Shown here in pieces: positions 18,512 to 27,990 of a stretch of 46,782 nt of DNA. The position numbers were made by a program, and so were the translations under genes. The notes under the pieces are model-generated. The model saw nothing but the letters and a program-made list of their open reading frames with translations. It searched no databases and had not been told where the DNA came from. The stretch lies in the NCBI GenBank assembly GCA_947623465.1, contig CANQGU010000013.1:1-46782 (forward strand), in the 5' to 3' direction. Origin of the DNA: an uncultured Clostridia bacterium. Its GTDB lineage: Bacteria; Bacillota; Clostridia; TANB77; CAG-508. Every line of letters begins with the position of its first letter. Position 1 is the first letter of the stretch.

Positions 18512-18560
18512 CTTTCCTCCCATTTTTTTAATATTCTTACAAAAAATAATTGCAATTCTC

Positions 18561-19530
18561 CTAAACATCTTCTTTTCGTACATATCTTCCTCCCGAAGTT
18601 CTTTTTATTATTCCTTGCAATTCAAGCATAGTTAGTTTTTGCATTACATCTTTTGTGCTAAAATTACTCTTTTTTGCTATTGTGTTTATATCTATTGGAT
18701 TATTTGATATTATTTTGTAAATACTTCTTAGATTTTCATCTAATTCTTCTTGACTAAATTCTTCAAATATGTTCATCGACTTTTCTTCTTTAAATTCTTG
18801 AAATATATTCATTGATGTTTCTTTTTCAAATTCTTTAAATGCATCTTTTTTATCAACTTTTTTAATTCTATTTTCTACCTTATGCAAAAAATCATAATTT
18901 TGAATAATATCTTGTGGATCTGTTGCAATTTTAGCAATTTCTTTTAATAAATTATTTGTTCCTTTACTTTTAGGATTATCCAAACTTCCGTGGAATTGCA
19001 TATACATCTCTCATTTGAGATTTGGCAAGTTTTGCTGTAACACTTGTCCCACTTCTAAAAGCAGCTTCTACAACTAAAGTTGCAAAAGATAAACCACTTA
19101 CAATTCTGTTTCTTTCTAAAAACTTTTTAGATTCTGCTTTTTCTTTTGCTTCATATTCTGTAATAACAGTTCCGCCTGAAGCTAATATTTTTTTATACAA
19201 ATTTAAATTTTTTGATGGATAAATATTTTCTAATCCAGATGGCAAAACAGCAATTGTTTTTCCACCTGAGTTTATTGCCGTATTATGTGCAATACTATCA
19301 ATTCCGCTTGCCATACCACTTACTATTACAACATTGTATTTCACTAATTCTTGAACAAAATATTTACACCATTTTTTGCCATATTCTGTACAATTTCTAG
19401 ACCCTACTACAGCTATACAATTACCATTTAAATTTTGAACTTCTCCTTCTACATAAAGCTTTTTAGGTGTATCTTTTATTTCTTTAAGTTTACTTGGAAA
19501 TCTTTTGTCATCACTTTTAATCAACTCCAA
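18561..19530 (-). CDS. dprA: DNA processing protein DprA (needs a +1 shift)
   Basis: Single-strand DNA-binding RecA loader used in transformation. The Rossmann domain shows CIAVVGSRNCTEYGKKW, VSGMASGIDSIAHNTAI and TVITEYEAK. At codon 181 the frame reads CCA-CGG and ends three codons later. Skipping C gives IPGSLDNPKSKGTNNLLKE, the invariant C-terminal PGS motif of DprA. A winged-helix domain follows (TIAKKSNFSTKDVMQKLTML), ending at 18561. Reconstructed length 322 residues. TTG start at 19530 with GAGAGG upstream; the usual N-terminal SAM-like extension is absent or very short. Confidence 0.92.
18987..18990 (-). other. CGG +1 frameshift site in dprA (CGGA read as Gly181)
   Basis: Coding strand reads GCA-ATT-CCA-C-GGA-AGT-TTG, giving the family motif A-I-P-G-S-L only if C is skipped. 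Confidence 0.93.
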
Positions 19531-19681
19531 CTTTGCTTTCCTCTCTTTTAATTTTTTATATTTATTTTTATACTTATCTTTTCTTTTAATTTTTTCTATT
19601 TATTTTTATACTTATCTTTTTTGTATTTATTTTTTCTACTCATTTTTTCAACGCACAAAATTTAATATTTTCAAATTTATT

Positions 19682-21231
19682 CTATCCTCTTTTCCAATAC
19701 TTCCTATCTAAACTCCTATATTGAATAGCCTCTAAAATGTGGCTTTGCTCTATATTTTCCTTTCCATCTAAATCTGCAATAGTTCTTGCAACTTTAAGAA
19801 TTCTTCCATATGCTCTACCACTTAAATCTAAAGCTTCAAATGCCTTTTTTAGTACCTGTTTACAACTTACATCTAACTTACAAAATTTTTCTATAAGAGC
19901 TGGCGTTAATTCACTATTTGAATAAATATTTAAATTTTCATATCTTTTAAGTTGAATTTCTCTTGCTTTGTTTACTCTTTCTCTAATAGTTTTTGAACTT
20001 TCTTCTTTTTCATCTGAACTTATTTTTTTATATTCTACAGGCTTAACTTCTATATGCAAATCAATTCTATCTAAAAGTGGTCCACTTATTTGCCCAATAT
20101 ACCTTGAAATTGCGTTTTCTGAGCAATTACATTTATTATCATCTGTTCCATAAAATCCACAAGGACAAGGGTTCATACTTGCAATTAGCATAAAGTTTGC
20201 AGGATATGTAAGAGTAGAATTTACCCTACTTATTGTTACATTTCTATCTTCTAAAGGTCCTCTTAAAACTTCCAATGTATTTTTCTTAAATTCAGGAAGT
20301 TCGTCTAAAAAAAGCACCCCAAAATGTGCTAAACTAATTTCTCCGTGGTTTTGGAATTCTTCCACCTCCAATTATAGATACAGGCGAGCTTGTATGATGT
20401 GGTCTTCTAAATGGTCTAGAAGTAATTAACCCTTTTTCTACATCTAGTTCTCCTGAAATACTATGAATTTTAGTTATTTCTAATGCTTCATTAAATGTTA
20501 AATCCGGCAAAATTGTTGTTAATCTTTCAGAAAGCATTGTTTTTCCGGACCCCGGACTTCCAATTAAAAGGCAATTATGTGCTCCGTGCAGCTGCAATTT
20601 CTAAAGCTCTTTTTGCAGTTTCTTGACCTTTTACTTCTGAAAAATCAAGATTATAATAATTTTCTTTTTTTAAATCCATACTAATTTCACTAAATTCATT
20701 TGTAATCTTAATTTCTCCTCTTAAATAATCTATAACTTCTTTTAAATTTTCTACAGGAACTATTTCCAAATTTTTTATAATTGAAGCTTCTATGGCATTT
20801 TCCTTTGGAATTACTACCCTTTTTATACCTAAATCTTGGGCTTCAATACACATTGGCAAAATCCCATTTATTCTATTAATTGTACCATCTAAAGAAAGTT
20901 CTCCTAAAAATATAGTACTATCAAAATCTTTCAATATATCTTTTTTTATTTCATTTATAGCAATTAAAATTCCTATAGCTATTGGCAAATCAAAAAAAGT
21001 TCCTTCTTTTCTTTTATCTGCCGGAGATAAATTCACAACTATTTTTCTATTTGGAAATTCTACTTTAGAATTTTTTATAGATGTCCTTACTCTTTCTTTT
21101 GCTTCTTTTACTCTAATATCTGGCAAACCTACAATATCAAAACTTGGAAGTCCTCCAGAGACATCTGTTTGAATTTCTACCAAATACCCATTTAGTCCTT
21201 CTAAAGACATACTTTTAATTTTAGATAACAA
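19682..21231 (-). CDS. comM: ComM/YifB family Mg-chelatase-like AAA+ ATPase (needs two +1 shifts)
   Basis: AAA+ protein of the ComM/YifB family; in naturally competent bacteria ComM is a branch-migration helicase. Three segments in three frames form one 515-residue protein. Segment 1 is the Lon-like N-terminal domain ([20 protein letters not shown]). CGG at codon 216 becomes Gly in [19 protein letters not shown], containing Walker A. CGG at codon 296 becomes Gly in [20 protein letters not shown], leading to Walker B FLDELPEF. The remainder shows [11 protein letters not shown] and [16 protein letters not shown] start at 21231 with AAGGAGG upstream. Upstream of dprA and yraN on the same strand. 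Confidence 0.92.
20342..20345 (-). other. Second CGG +1 frameshift site in comM (CGGA read as Gly296)
   Basis: Reads CCA-AAA-CCA-C-GGA-GAA-ATT, restoring the invariant PGEISLAH motif of the family. Confidence 0.93.
20583..20586 (-). other. First CGG +1 frameshift site in comM (CGGA read as Gly216)
   Basis: Reads GCA-GCT-GCA-C-GGA-GCA-CAT, restoring the invariant AAAGxHN motif just before Walker A. Confidence 0.93.
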
Positions 21232-21418
21232 AATAAAATCCTCCTTTTTTTATTTTAAACACTGATATGATATTTTACTTTTTCAATTTTAGATAAAATA
21301 ATCTCTCCCTTTTTTTTTATAAATTTATTGATTTTTAAGTTTATTTACTATAAAATATCTATATAAAAATACTATTAAAACATTTTTTTATATATAAACT
21401 AAAGAAATGGAGGTATGT

Positions 21419-23281
21419 ATGACCAAAAAGAATAAAAAACAACCTAAGAAAAACAAACGCAAAGTTGAAAAAAAGAAAAATGACTTAAATGCTTCAAATA
21501 TAATATCAACTACAAAATTAAAAATAATATTTGCAATTACTTTTATTATGCTTTTAGCCCTTCTTGGTAGAATCTTTTATTTACAAATAATAGATGGAAC
21601 ATATCTATCAAGTTTAGCAACAAAACAACAAACAAAAAGTGAAGAAATAAGCAGTAAAAGAGGTAATATTTATGACTCTACAGGTTGTTCTCTTGCAATC
21701 TCTGAGCCTGTTGATACAATTTCTATTAATCCAACAAAAATAAAAGCAAAAACAGACGAAGAAACAGTTAAATTAAAAGAAAAAGTTGCAAAAGCTTTTT
21801 CTGATATTTTTGAATTAGATTACAATGAAACACTTGAAAAAGTCAACAAAACTTCTGCTGCTGTAACAATTGCTCAAAAAGTTGAAGAAGATAAAGTAAA
21901 TGAATTAAAAGCATGGATGAAAGACAATGATATATCTACAGGAATTAATATAGATGAAGATTCAAAAAGATATTACCCATACAGCACTATAGCTTCACAA
22001 CTTATAGGTTCATGTGGTACAGACAATTCTGGATTATCTGGTATTGAATATTCATACAATTCTATATTAACCGGAACTTCTGGAGAAATTGTAACTTCAA
22101 AAGATGCATCTCAAACTGCGATTCCAAATTCTGAACAGTCTTTCATAGCAGCTGAAAATGGATATAACTTAAATCTTACAATAGATATTAATATTCAATC
22201 TATTGTTGAAAAATATCTTAATCAAGCTGTTGAAGAAAATAAATGCTCTAAAGGTGGAAACTGCATAATAATGAATCCGCAAAATGGACAAATTTTAGCA
22301 ATGGCATCTAATCCAAATTATGACTTAAACTCTCCACGTACTCCAACATCATTTTATGCAGATGATTGGGACAATTTATCTAGTGATGACAAATTAAACA
22401 GAATACTAGAAATGTGGAAAGTGCGCTCTGTATCTCAAACTTACGAGCCCGGTTCAGTATTTAAATTAATTACTGCAGCAGTTGCCCTTGAAGAAAATAT
22501 TACCGAAACAGATAAAGCAAATGATTTTTATTGTAATGGTGTAGAAGAAGTAAATGGAATTCCTATACAATGTTGGGTACATCAAGCTCCATATTTTAGA
22601 ACTCACCAAGGAGAATCTTTAAGAGAAGCTTTAATGGATTCATGTAACCCATCTCTTATGCAACTAGGTAGAAGAATTGGTGCAAGCACATTATACAAAT
22701 ATTATGATGCTTTTGGATTTTTCGATAAAACCGGCGTTGGTCTATCTGGCGAAGCTCCTGGAATATTCTTTGATTTAGACAAAGTAGGAGCAGTAGAGCT
22801 TGCAACTATGTCTTTTGGACAAAGATTTACAATTACACCACTTCAAATGTGTACAGCAGTATGTGCTCTTGCCAATGATGGCTACCTTTTAAAACCACAA
22901 CTTATAAAATCTATGACAAATACAGATACAGGTGAAGTTACAGAATTTGATAAAGAAGTTGTTAGACAAGTTGTTTCTTCTAAAACTGCAGATAAAATAA
23001 AATCTATGATGGAATCTGTTGTAACAGGTGGAACAGGAAAAAATGCTCAAGTTGAAGGTTATACTATTGGTGGTAAATCAGGAACATCAGAACCTGTAGC
23101 AGGAGATGAAAACTCTGGTTATACTACATCTTTTGCAGCAATAACTCCAATAGAAAATACTCAAGTTGTTATATTAGTTACATTGTATGATCCACAAGGT
23201 GGAAGCCACCAAGGTGGACAAACAGCAGCACCTGTTGTTTCAAATATACTTTCCGAAGTATTACCTTACTTAGGTATGTAA
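21419..23281 (+). CDS. Class B penicillin-binding protein (FtsI/SpoVD type transpeptidase)
   Basis: Membrane-anchored peptidoglycan transpeptidase of 620 residues. A basic N-terminus precedes one membrane helix (IIFAITFIMLLALLGRIFYL, about residues 33-55). The PBP dimerisation domain follows (SSKRGNIYDSTG), then catalytic motifs: SVFK with Ser346 and Lys349, SCN at 408-410 and KSGT at 553-556. No PASTA domain is present after residue 600, which fits SpoVD-like or FtsI proteins without PASTA. I start at ATG 21419 because GGAGG lies 6 bases before it. A terminator follows. Division versus spore cortex role cannot be decided. Confidence 0.93.
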   Translation: MTKKNKKQPKKNKRKVEKKKNDLNASNIISTTKLKIIFAITFIMLLALLGRIFYLQIIDGTYLSSLATKQQTKSEEISSKRGNIYDSTGCSLAISEPVDTISINPTKIKAKTDEETVKLKEKVAKAFSDIFELDYNETLEKVNKTSAAVTIAQKVEEDKVNELKAWMKDNDISTGINIDEDSKRYYPYSTIASQLIGSCGTDNSGLSGIEYSYNSILTGTSGEIVTSKDASQTAIPNSEQSFIAAENGYNLNLTIDINIQSIVEKYLNQAVEENKCSKGGNCIIMNPQNGQILAMASNPNYDLNSPRTPTSFYADDWDNLSSDDKLNRILEMWKVRSVSQTYEPGSVFKLITAAVALEENITETDKANDFYCNGVEEVNGIPIQCWVHQAPYFRTHQGESLREALMDSCNPSLMQLGRRIGASTLYKYYDAFGFFDKTGVGLSGEAPGIFFDLDKVGAVELATMSFGQRFTITPLQMCTAVCALANDGYLLKPQLIKSMTNTDTGEVTEFDKEVVRQVVSSKTADKIKSMMESVVTGGTGKNAQVEGYTIGGKSGTSEPVAGDENSGYTTSFAAITPIENTQVVILVTLYDPQGGSHQGGQTAAPVVSNILSEVLPYLGM

Positions 23282-23302
23282 AAATATGATTTAAAAAATA
23301 TT

Positions 23303-23332
23303 AAGATGGCAATAAAATTGCCATCTTTTTTT
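23303..23332 (+). terminator. Rho-independent terminator after the PBP gene
   Basis: AAGATGGCAAT pairs with ATTGCCATCTT around a three-base loop and is followed by a T run. Confidence 0.92.
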
Positions 23333-23349
23333 AACTCTTTATAACATTT

Positions 23350-23607
23350 TTAAACATTATATTTTTCTTTATATTCCTTCAAAGCCTTGGCAATTTGGTC
23401 AGGACAAGATGTTCCCTTATTACCACATAGTATTCCCTTTAAAGAATTTATTACTTCATCTATTGTTTTTCCTTTTATTAGCTGTGCTACTCCGACTGTG
23501 TTTCCAGGACATCCTCCTATAATTTTTAAATCTTTTATAATATTTCCGTCTATATCAAATATCATTTGCATAGAGCATACTCCTTGAGGTGTATAAGTAT
23601 ATTTCAT
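23350..23607 (-). CDS. TSCPD domain protein (TIGR03905 type)
   Basis: 85-residue protein with a four-cysteine pattern: GVCSMQMIF near residue 11, IIGGCPGNTVGVAQL near 33, LCGNKGTSCPDQIAKAL near 60-70. This matches the short clostridial TSCPD family, related to the metal- or nucleotide-binding end of class II ribonucleotide reductases and some oxidoreductases. It stands alone, with a ribosome site AAAGGAGA before the ATG. The function is unknown. Confidence 0.88.
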   Translation of the reverse strand: MKYTYTPQGVCSMQMIFDIDGNIIKDLKIIGGCPGNTVGVAQLIKGKTIDEVINSLKGILCGNKGTSCPDQIAKALKEYKEKYNV

Positions 23608-23677
23608 ATTAATCTCTCCTTTACAGTATAATTTACACTTTAATTTGTATTCATTATACTAAAGTATTTCCAATAAA

Positions 23678-24238
23678 TCAATATTTATTTTTTACACCTA
23701 CAATAATTATATCTTTTGGATTTATTTCAATATATTTTTCCCATCCTTTCTTTAATAAATTTTTATTTTTTGTCTGCTCTAATATTTTAGATATTTCAAC
23801 AAAATTGATTTCGATATTAACTTCCCTATGATTAAAATTTTCTTCAAATAGATTTAAAAACACTTTATTTTCAAATTTTATATTTTCTTCTTCAATAATT
23901 GTTACTTTCTTCGGCTTTTTTAGAATTTCTTTAGTACTATTAAAATATTTTTCATAGGCCAAATCACATATACAAAATAAAGATTCTTTTATTTTTCCTT
24001 TTTTTATTATTTTTATAAATATATCTTTTTTTATATTTGTTGATGTTATGCCTATTAAGTTGATTAAGTAAAAATCATATTCAACTATACTTTGAAATCT
24101 TTCTATTTCATTAAACCTTATTTCTTTCAAATCTAAGTTTAAACATTTATTGATGAATAGTAACAATATTTTTCTTGAACTTTCATCTTTTAATAATTTA
24201 ATTATCTTTTTTGAAAAATCATACGATGAATTATTTAT
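23678..24238 (-). CDS. Hypothetical protein with an apparent ATA start
   Basis: I do not recognise this protein. The frame is open over 186 codons back to an ATA at 24238, which sits 7 bases after a perfect AAGGAGG. From there the translation begins NNSSYDFSKKIIKLLKDESS and continues plausibly into RKILLLFINKCLNLDL. The first conventional start, TTG at 24166, has no ribosome site and would cut off well-formed N-terminal helices. Either ATA initiates, or the start codon has mutated and the gene is decaying. Lysine-rich, no membrane helix, no catalytic motif that I can name. Confidence 0.55.
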   Translation of the reverse strand: MNNSSYDFSKKIIKLLKDESSRKILLLFINKCLNLDLKEIRFNEIERFQSIVEYDFYLINLIGITSTNIKKDIFIKIIKKGKIKESLFCICDLAYEKYFNSTKEILKKPKKVTIIEEENIKFENKVFLNLFEENFNHREVNIEINFVEISKILEQTKNKNLLKKGWEKYIEINPKDIIIVGVKNKY

Positions 24239-24253
24239 ATATAAACCTCCTTG

Positions 24254-24657
24254 TTAATTTATTTTTCATCGAATGTGTTTTTATAGTTTTTAATTTAGAA
24301 AGTTTTTTATTATATTTCTCTAGTAATTATATACTCATATTTCATTTATATTATCTATCTATATCTACCTCCTTGATTCAATATTACTAATTTTTGATTT
24401 ATAAGAAAATTAAAATAAAAATTAGATTGAAAATTTTTAATGAGTTATAACTCGATTTGACAAAAGTAATATTCTTTATAGTAGGCCTCCTACAAAAATA
24501 TTACAAAAAAAAATTATATAATTAATGATTAGATTATAAAATGCTGTATATAATTTGTCAACATTTTTTGATAATTTTTTTAAACTTTTCATCGCAATAT
24601 TCGACATTTTTCGACTTATAGCCTAAAATTTAGTTCTTTATTATCAATTTAATAATA
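24254..24657. other. Intergenic stretch without a convincing gene
   Basis: AT-rich. On the minus strand a second AAGGAGG (near 24368-24374) is followed by short interrupted reading frames, perhaps the remains of a small gene. A TTGACA on the plus strand near 24456 and a GTAGG-CCT-CCTAC palindrome near 24481-24494 may belong to a promoter/operator, but the -10 spacing is poor. Nothing firmer is visible. Confidence 0.4.
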
Positions 24658-24658
24658 T

Positions 24659-24690
24659 ACGAGGCACAGCTTTTTATCGCTGTGCCTCGT
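24659..24690 (-). terminator. Strong GC-rich hairpin after the 88-residue membrane protein gene
   Basis: ACGAGGCACAGC (24659-24670) and GCTGTGCCTCGT (24679-24690) form a 12-bp perfect stem with an 8-base loop, starting 9 bases beyond the stop codon. Only a short T-poor tail follows, so it may be a terminator or an RNA 3'-end stabiliser. Its composition is unlike the neighbourhood. Confidence 0.65.
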
Positions 24691-24699
24691 ACTGAAACG

Positions 24700-24966
24700 T
24701 TATTTGATACCTTCTAAAAAAGCTTTGACTATGTCATGCCCGAAGACATTCCAGCTTGCTCTACGAAGATCTTTTAAAATGTCTTCAGCAACGTCATCCC
24801 AAACAATAGCAACGAAAATTTGCAAAACACATGCAATAGTTACTATTACTGCTAACGCACCAACTAGTACGTCTGCATTTTGGATAGCTAATGTCCAACA
24901 AGCACTTGCTATCATAGCCGTCACTATGCACATAGGCACCCAAATGTAGTAAAACCGTTTCATCAT
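24700..24966 (-). CDS. Small two-helix membrane protein, compositionally atypical, with an in-frame CGG
   Basis: 88 residues: a membrane helix at about 8-28 (WVPMCIVTAMIASACWTLAI), a second at about 33-55 (VLVGALAVIVTIACVLQIFV), then a soluble acidic tail (WDDVAEDILKDLRRASWNVF). I know no family. AAAGGAGGG precedes ATGATG. Codon 4 is CGG. If CGG shifted the frame here the product would end after 13 residues, so this gene either uses CGG as arginine, is silenced, or is foreign. It uses more C- and G-ending codons than its neighbours and has GC-rich flanking hairpins, which suggests recent transfer. Confidence 0.7.
   Translation of the reverse strand: MMKRFYYIWVPMCIVTAMIASACWTLAIQNADVLVGALAVIVTIACVLQIFVAIVWDDVAEDILKDLRRASWNVFGHDIVKAFLEGIK
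24954..24957 (-). other. In-frame CGG without homology evidence of a shift (CGGT, codon 4)
   Basis: Reads ATG-ATG-AAA-CGG-TTT-TAC. The only in-frame CGG in the window for which the zero frame, not +1, gives the longer product. Confidence 0.7.
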
Positions 24967-24986
24967 AACCCTCCTTTCAAATGTTC

Positions 24987-25002
24987 GGAGGTTTGCACCT
25001 CC
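24987..25002 (-). promoter_or_regulatory. 5'-UTR hairpin able to pair with the ribosome site
   Basis: On the minus strand GGAGGT-GCAA-ACCTCC forms a six-bp hairpin about 20 bases before the start of the 88-residue gene. Its ACCTCC arm could instead pair with the downstream AAAGGAGGG ribosome site, a possible translational switch. Confidence 0.35.
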
Positions 25003-25127
25003 AAAAGTTTACCTTTTTAAAGGTGCAACAATAATGTTACTAATTTTATTATATACCATTTTACATAAAATTGCAAATTTTTGTATTATCTTAATCTTTT
25101 CTATTTTTTTATGTTTGATATTTATTT

Positions 25128-26069
25128 TTAATTTAATAACTTAAGTTCAACATTTTGAGCTTTATATTTATTAGTTTTTTCATCTAATTTAAACTCTGTT
25201 AAACTACTCTCTAAAGTTTCGCTATTTTGTCTTAAATCTGTTGTATAATATAAATTTATTTTATTAATTTCAATATTGTTAGTAACTATTTCTTTAAACA
25301 CCTCTGCCATGTGCTTTGTGTCTTCACAAACCAAAATTAATTGTGGTAATGTTTTAAATCCATAATCCATTGGTTGGAAATTGTCATAAAAATCTTTATA
25401 GAACTTCATTTTATCTACAATTTTTTTCTGCCAATCATCTTCTCTTCTTACTACTTCGAATAAGAATTGTATAGATTTATTTGATTTTGTTAAAGTTACA
25501 GATCCTCCACTTGGTTTAAATACTTTTCCTAGAGTTTTAGCAGTAAGTGTTGGTTTTACAGTATATGAATCAAATACTTTTACCTTGCTTAAATATGCTA
25601 TAATTACTTGATTTCCTGCTAAACGTTTTTTTATCATTGCAACAGGTTTTGTATTATCAGATGGTTGCCATTTACATTCAACATCATCTCTTGTATTTAA
25701 TAAATATTTTCCCATTTTTTCTAAGCAATATATTCTATAAATACCTTTTCCTTCATCAGAATTGAAGTAATATCTAGTTAATATTTTAGACTTAATTAGT
25801 CCTTCTAATTTATTATTTAATTTATCTTGAGATTTTACTTCATATCCTTTTATTTTTAGCATTTGCATTAATTGTCTTGAAGTAATAAATTCAAATTCAT
25901 TTACTAAATATAAAATAGCAAAATGAATATCTGTAATATGCCCTATGTTTATTTTATGTACAACTTGGTTCATGGATACATATCCATCTTGACCATCAAA
26001 TGTTTTTATTTCGCCTTTTCTAATAGCAAATGGCGATACTTGTGCTTTAATTTGGTTATCTTCAACCAT
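25128..26069 (-). CDS. Winged-helix protein resembling the replication-relaxation family
   Basis: 313 residues. The N-terminal half looks like two winged-helix units (ITDIHFAILYLVNEFEFITS, LEGLIKSKILTRYYF, then IYRIYCLEKMGKYLL), and the C-terminal half has a compact alpha/beta domain with FLFEVVRREDDWQKKIVDKM and LPQLILVCEDTKHMAEVF. This layout resembles Replic_Relax-type proteins of plasmids and integrative elements, but the match is by general pattern only. AAGGAGGAATAG precedes the ATG. Its genomic company (an atypical membrane gene) is compatible with a small acquired patch. Confidence 0.5.
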   Translation of the reverse strand: MVEDNQIKAQVSPFAIRKGEIKTFDGQDGYVSMNQVVHKINIGHITDIHFAILYLVNEFEFITSRQLMQMLKIKGYEVKSQDKLNNKLEGLIKSKILTRYYFNSDEGKGIYRIYCLEKMGKYLLNTRDDVECKWQPSDNTKPVAMIKKRLAGNQVIIAYLSKVKVFDSYTVKPTLTAKTLGKVFKPSGGSVTLTKSNKSIQFLFEVVRREDDWQKKIVDKMKFYKDFYDNFQPMDYGFKTLPQLILVCEDTKHMAEVFKEIVTNNIEINKINLYYTTDLRQNSETLESSLTEFKLDEKTNKYKAQNVELKLLN

Positions 26070-26168
26070 TTTTCTATTCCTCCTTGTTTTAATTTTTATG
26101 TTATAATTTTATCACTAAAATCTGTTATTGTCTATACTTTGAAAACTTTTAATTTATTTTCCGATATT

Positions 26169-26921
26169 CTATTTAAAATATTTGCATCTTAATTCATTTT
26201 TTGTTGAACTTAATATTTGCACTTCTTTTTGGGTTAAATACCTCCACTCTCCTATTTTTAAATCTTTTACATCAAGTGTCCCTATTTTACTCCTATGTAA
26301 AGCAAGTACCTTTTTATCTATGGCTTCACACATTTTTCTTACTTGTCTATTTTTACCTTCATGAATTGTAATTTGAATTCTTGATATTTTTTTGCTTTCA
26401 TCAATTTTTAAAATTTTAACTTTTGCAGGTTTAGTTATATAATCATTATCTATTGTTACACCTCTGCTTAAATTTTCTACATCTTCTTTAGTTACAATTC
26501 CCTTTACTGTTACATTATATGTTTTATCTACTTCATTTTTTGGATGAGTCAATTTATTTACCAAATCCCCATCATTTGTTAAAATAAGAGCTCCTGAAGT
26601 ATACATATCAAGTCTTCCTACAGGTACTATTCTTTTATCTATCTTTATTAAATCTAAAACTTTATCTCTCCCAAATTGTTCTTTAGCAGTTGTTACATAT
26701 CCTATAGGTTTGTTTAGTAAAATATATACTTTTTCTTCTTCTATTTTTACAATTTTACCATTATACTTAATTTCGTCTGTTTCAGGATTTACTTTTGTAC
26801 CTAATACATTTTCAATCTTTCCATTAACCTCAATTTTTCCATCTAAAATTAATTCTTCACACTTTCTTCTAGATGCGACTCCTGCAAGTGCTAAATACTT
26901 TTGTAATCTCATTTCCTCCAT
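26169..26921 (-). CDS. rluB: RsuA/RluB-family rRNA pseudouridine synthase
   Basis: 250-residue pseudouridine synthase. S4 RNA-binding domain at the N-terminus (MRLQKYLALAGVASRRKCEE), then YILLNKPIGYVTTAKEQFGR and the catalytic motif PVGRLDMYTSGALILTNDG near residue 100, followed by HEGKNRQVRKMCEAIDKKVL. In Bacillus and E. coli RluB modifies a uridine of 23S rRNA helix 89. The neighbour on the same strand is rluD. No in-frame CGG. Confidence 0.92.
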   Translation of the reverse strand: MEEMRLQKYLALAGVASRRKCEELILDGKIEVNGKIENVLGTKVNPETDEIKYNGKIVKIEEEKVYILLNKPIGYVTTAKEQFGRDKVLDLIKIDKRIVPVGRLDMYTSGALILTNDGDLVNKLTHPKNEVDKTYNVTVKGIVTKEDVENLSRGVTIDNDYITKPAKVKILKIDESKKISRIQITIHEGKNRQVRKMCEAIDKKVLALHRSKIGTLDVKDLKIGEWRYLTQKEVQILSSTKNELRCKYFK

Positions 26922-27028
26922 AAAAAAAGTTCCTTTCTATTTTACAGCCTATATATTTAAATAATAAAATTTAATTAAAAAACGCTGGACTGTTTTTGAA
27001 GTAAAAAATAAGGACAAAGTGATTTTAC

Positions 27029-27956
27029 TTAAATTTTATTATTTAAATGTAAATCTTTTAATATTTCTTCAAAATATTTTGGTAATTTGGCTTCAAGTTT
27101 CATTTGCTTACCTGTTGTTGGATGCATAAATTCTAGCCTAAAAGCATGTAAGCATTGTCCCTTTATTCCCCACTCATTTTTGCCATTTGAATATACTTCA
27201 TCTCCTATTATTGGATATCCTATATGTGACAAATGTACTCTAATTTGGTGTGTTCTTCCCGTTTCTATATTTATTTCTAACAATGTGTATTTATCTTCAT
27301 ATCTTCCGAAGTACTTTAAAGTGTGTAATTGCATTTTTACCATCTTTGTTTACTGCCATTTTCTTTCTGTCTTTTGTACTTCTTGAAATTGGCATATCTA
27401 TTGTTGCCTCATTTTCTTTTATTATTCCTCTAACTAAAGCAATATAAGTCTTCTTTATTTTATGTTCTTTTAGTTGTTCACTTAAATTTATATGTGTTTT
27501 ATCATTTTTTGCAACTATTATTGCCCCTGATGTATCTTTATCTAACCTATGAACTATTCCTGGTCTTATTTCTCCACCTATCCCTGATAAGGAGTCTTTG
27601 CATATTGCCATTACTGCATTTACAAGAGTCCCGTCTAAATTTCCATTTGCAGGATGAACTACCATACCTTTAGGTTTGTTTATAACTATTATGTCGTTGT
27701 CTTCGTAGATAATATCTAAAGCAATATCTTGAGCTTTTATATCTACTTCCTTGGCTTCTGGAATTTTTATTTCTATATTGTCTTCTAACTGCACTTTATA
27801 TGATGCCTTCTGTTTTTTTTCGTTTACTTTTATATTTTCTTCTTCTATTAATTTTTGTACCATACTTCTAGAAATATCTTTTTCTATTTCTGATATATAT
27901 ACATCTAATCTTTTTCCCACATTTTCTTCATTTACAGTTAATTCTTTATAATCCAT
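27029..27956 (-). CDS. rluD: 23S rRNA pseudouridine synthase RluD (needs a +1 shift)
   Basis: RluD-type synthase for helix 69 of 23S rRNA. The N-terminal S4 domain ([20 protein letters not shown]) and the catalytic motif [20 protein letters not shown] lie in frame 0. Codon 217 reads CGG after KVL, and the frame then stops. Skipping C gives [20 protein letters not shown], the invariant [11 protein letters not shown] motif, and the end of the domain ([17 protein letters not shown]). Reconstructed length 308 residues, the usual size. Lies 34 bases after the lspA-like gene on the same strand, the classic lspA-rluD arrangement. Confidence 0.94.
27305..27308 (-). other. CGG +1 frameshift site in rluD (CGGA read as Gly217)
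   Basis: Reads AAA-GTA-CTT-C-GGA-AGA-TAT. The catalytic Asp lies before and the RNA-contacting ETGRTHQIR motif after the shift. Confidence 0.92.
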
Positions 27957-27990
27957 CTGTATCCCCTTTTCAAATTATAAACTTTGTCTT

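Noticed and set aside
18561..21231. dprA and comM as pseudogenes from loss of competence
   Set aside because: Each break is the same CGGA event at an invariant glycine, the remaining sequence is fully conserved, and essential-type genes (rluD, pflB) show the same thing.
24456..24480. Plus-strand promoter TTGACA near 24456
   Set aside because: The nearest -10-like hexamer is only about 14 bases away and no gene follows in that direction.
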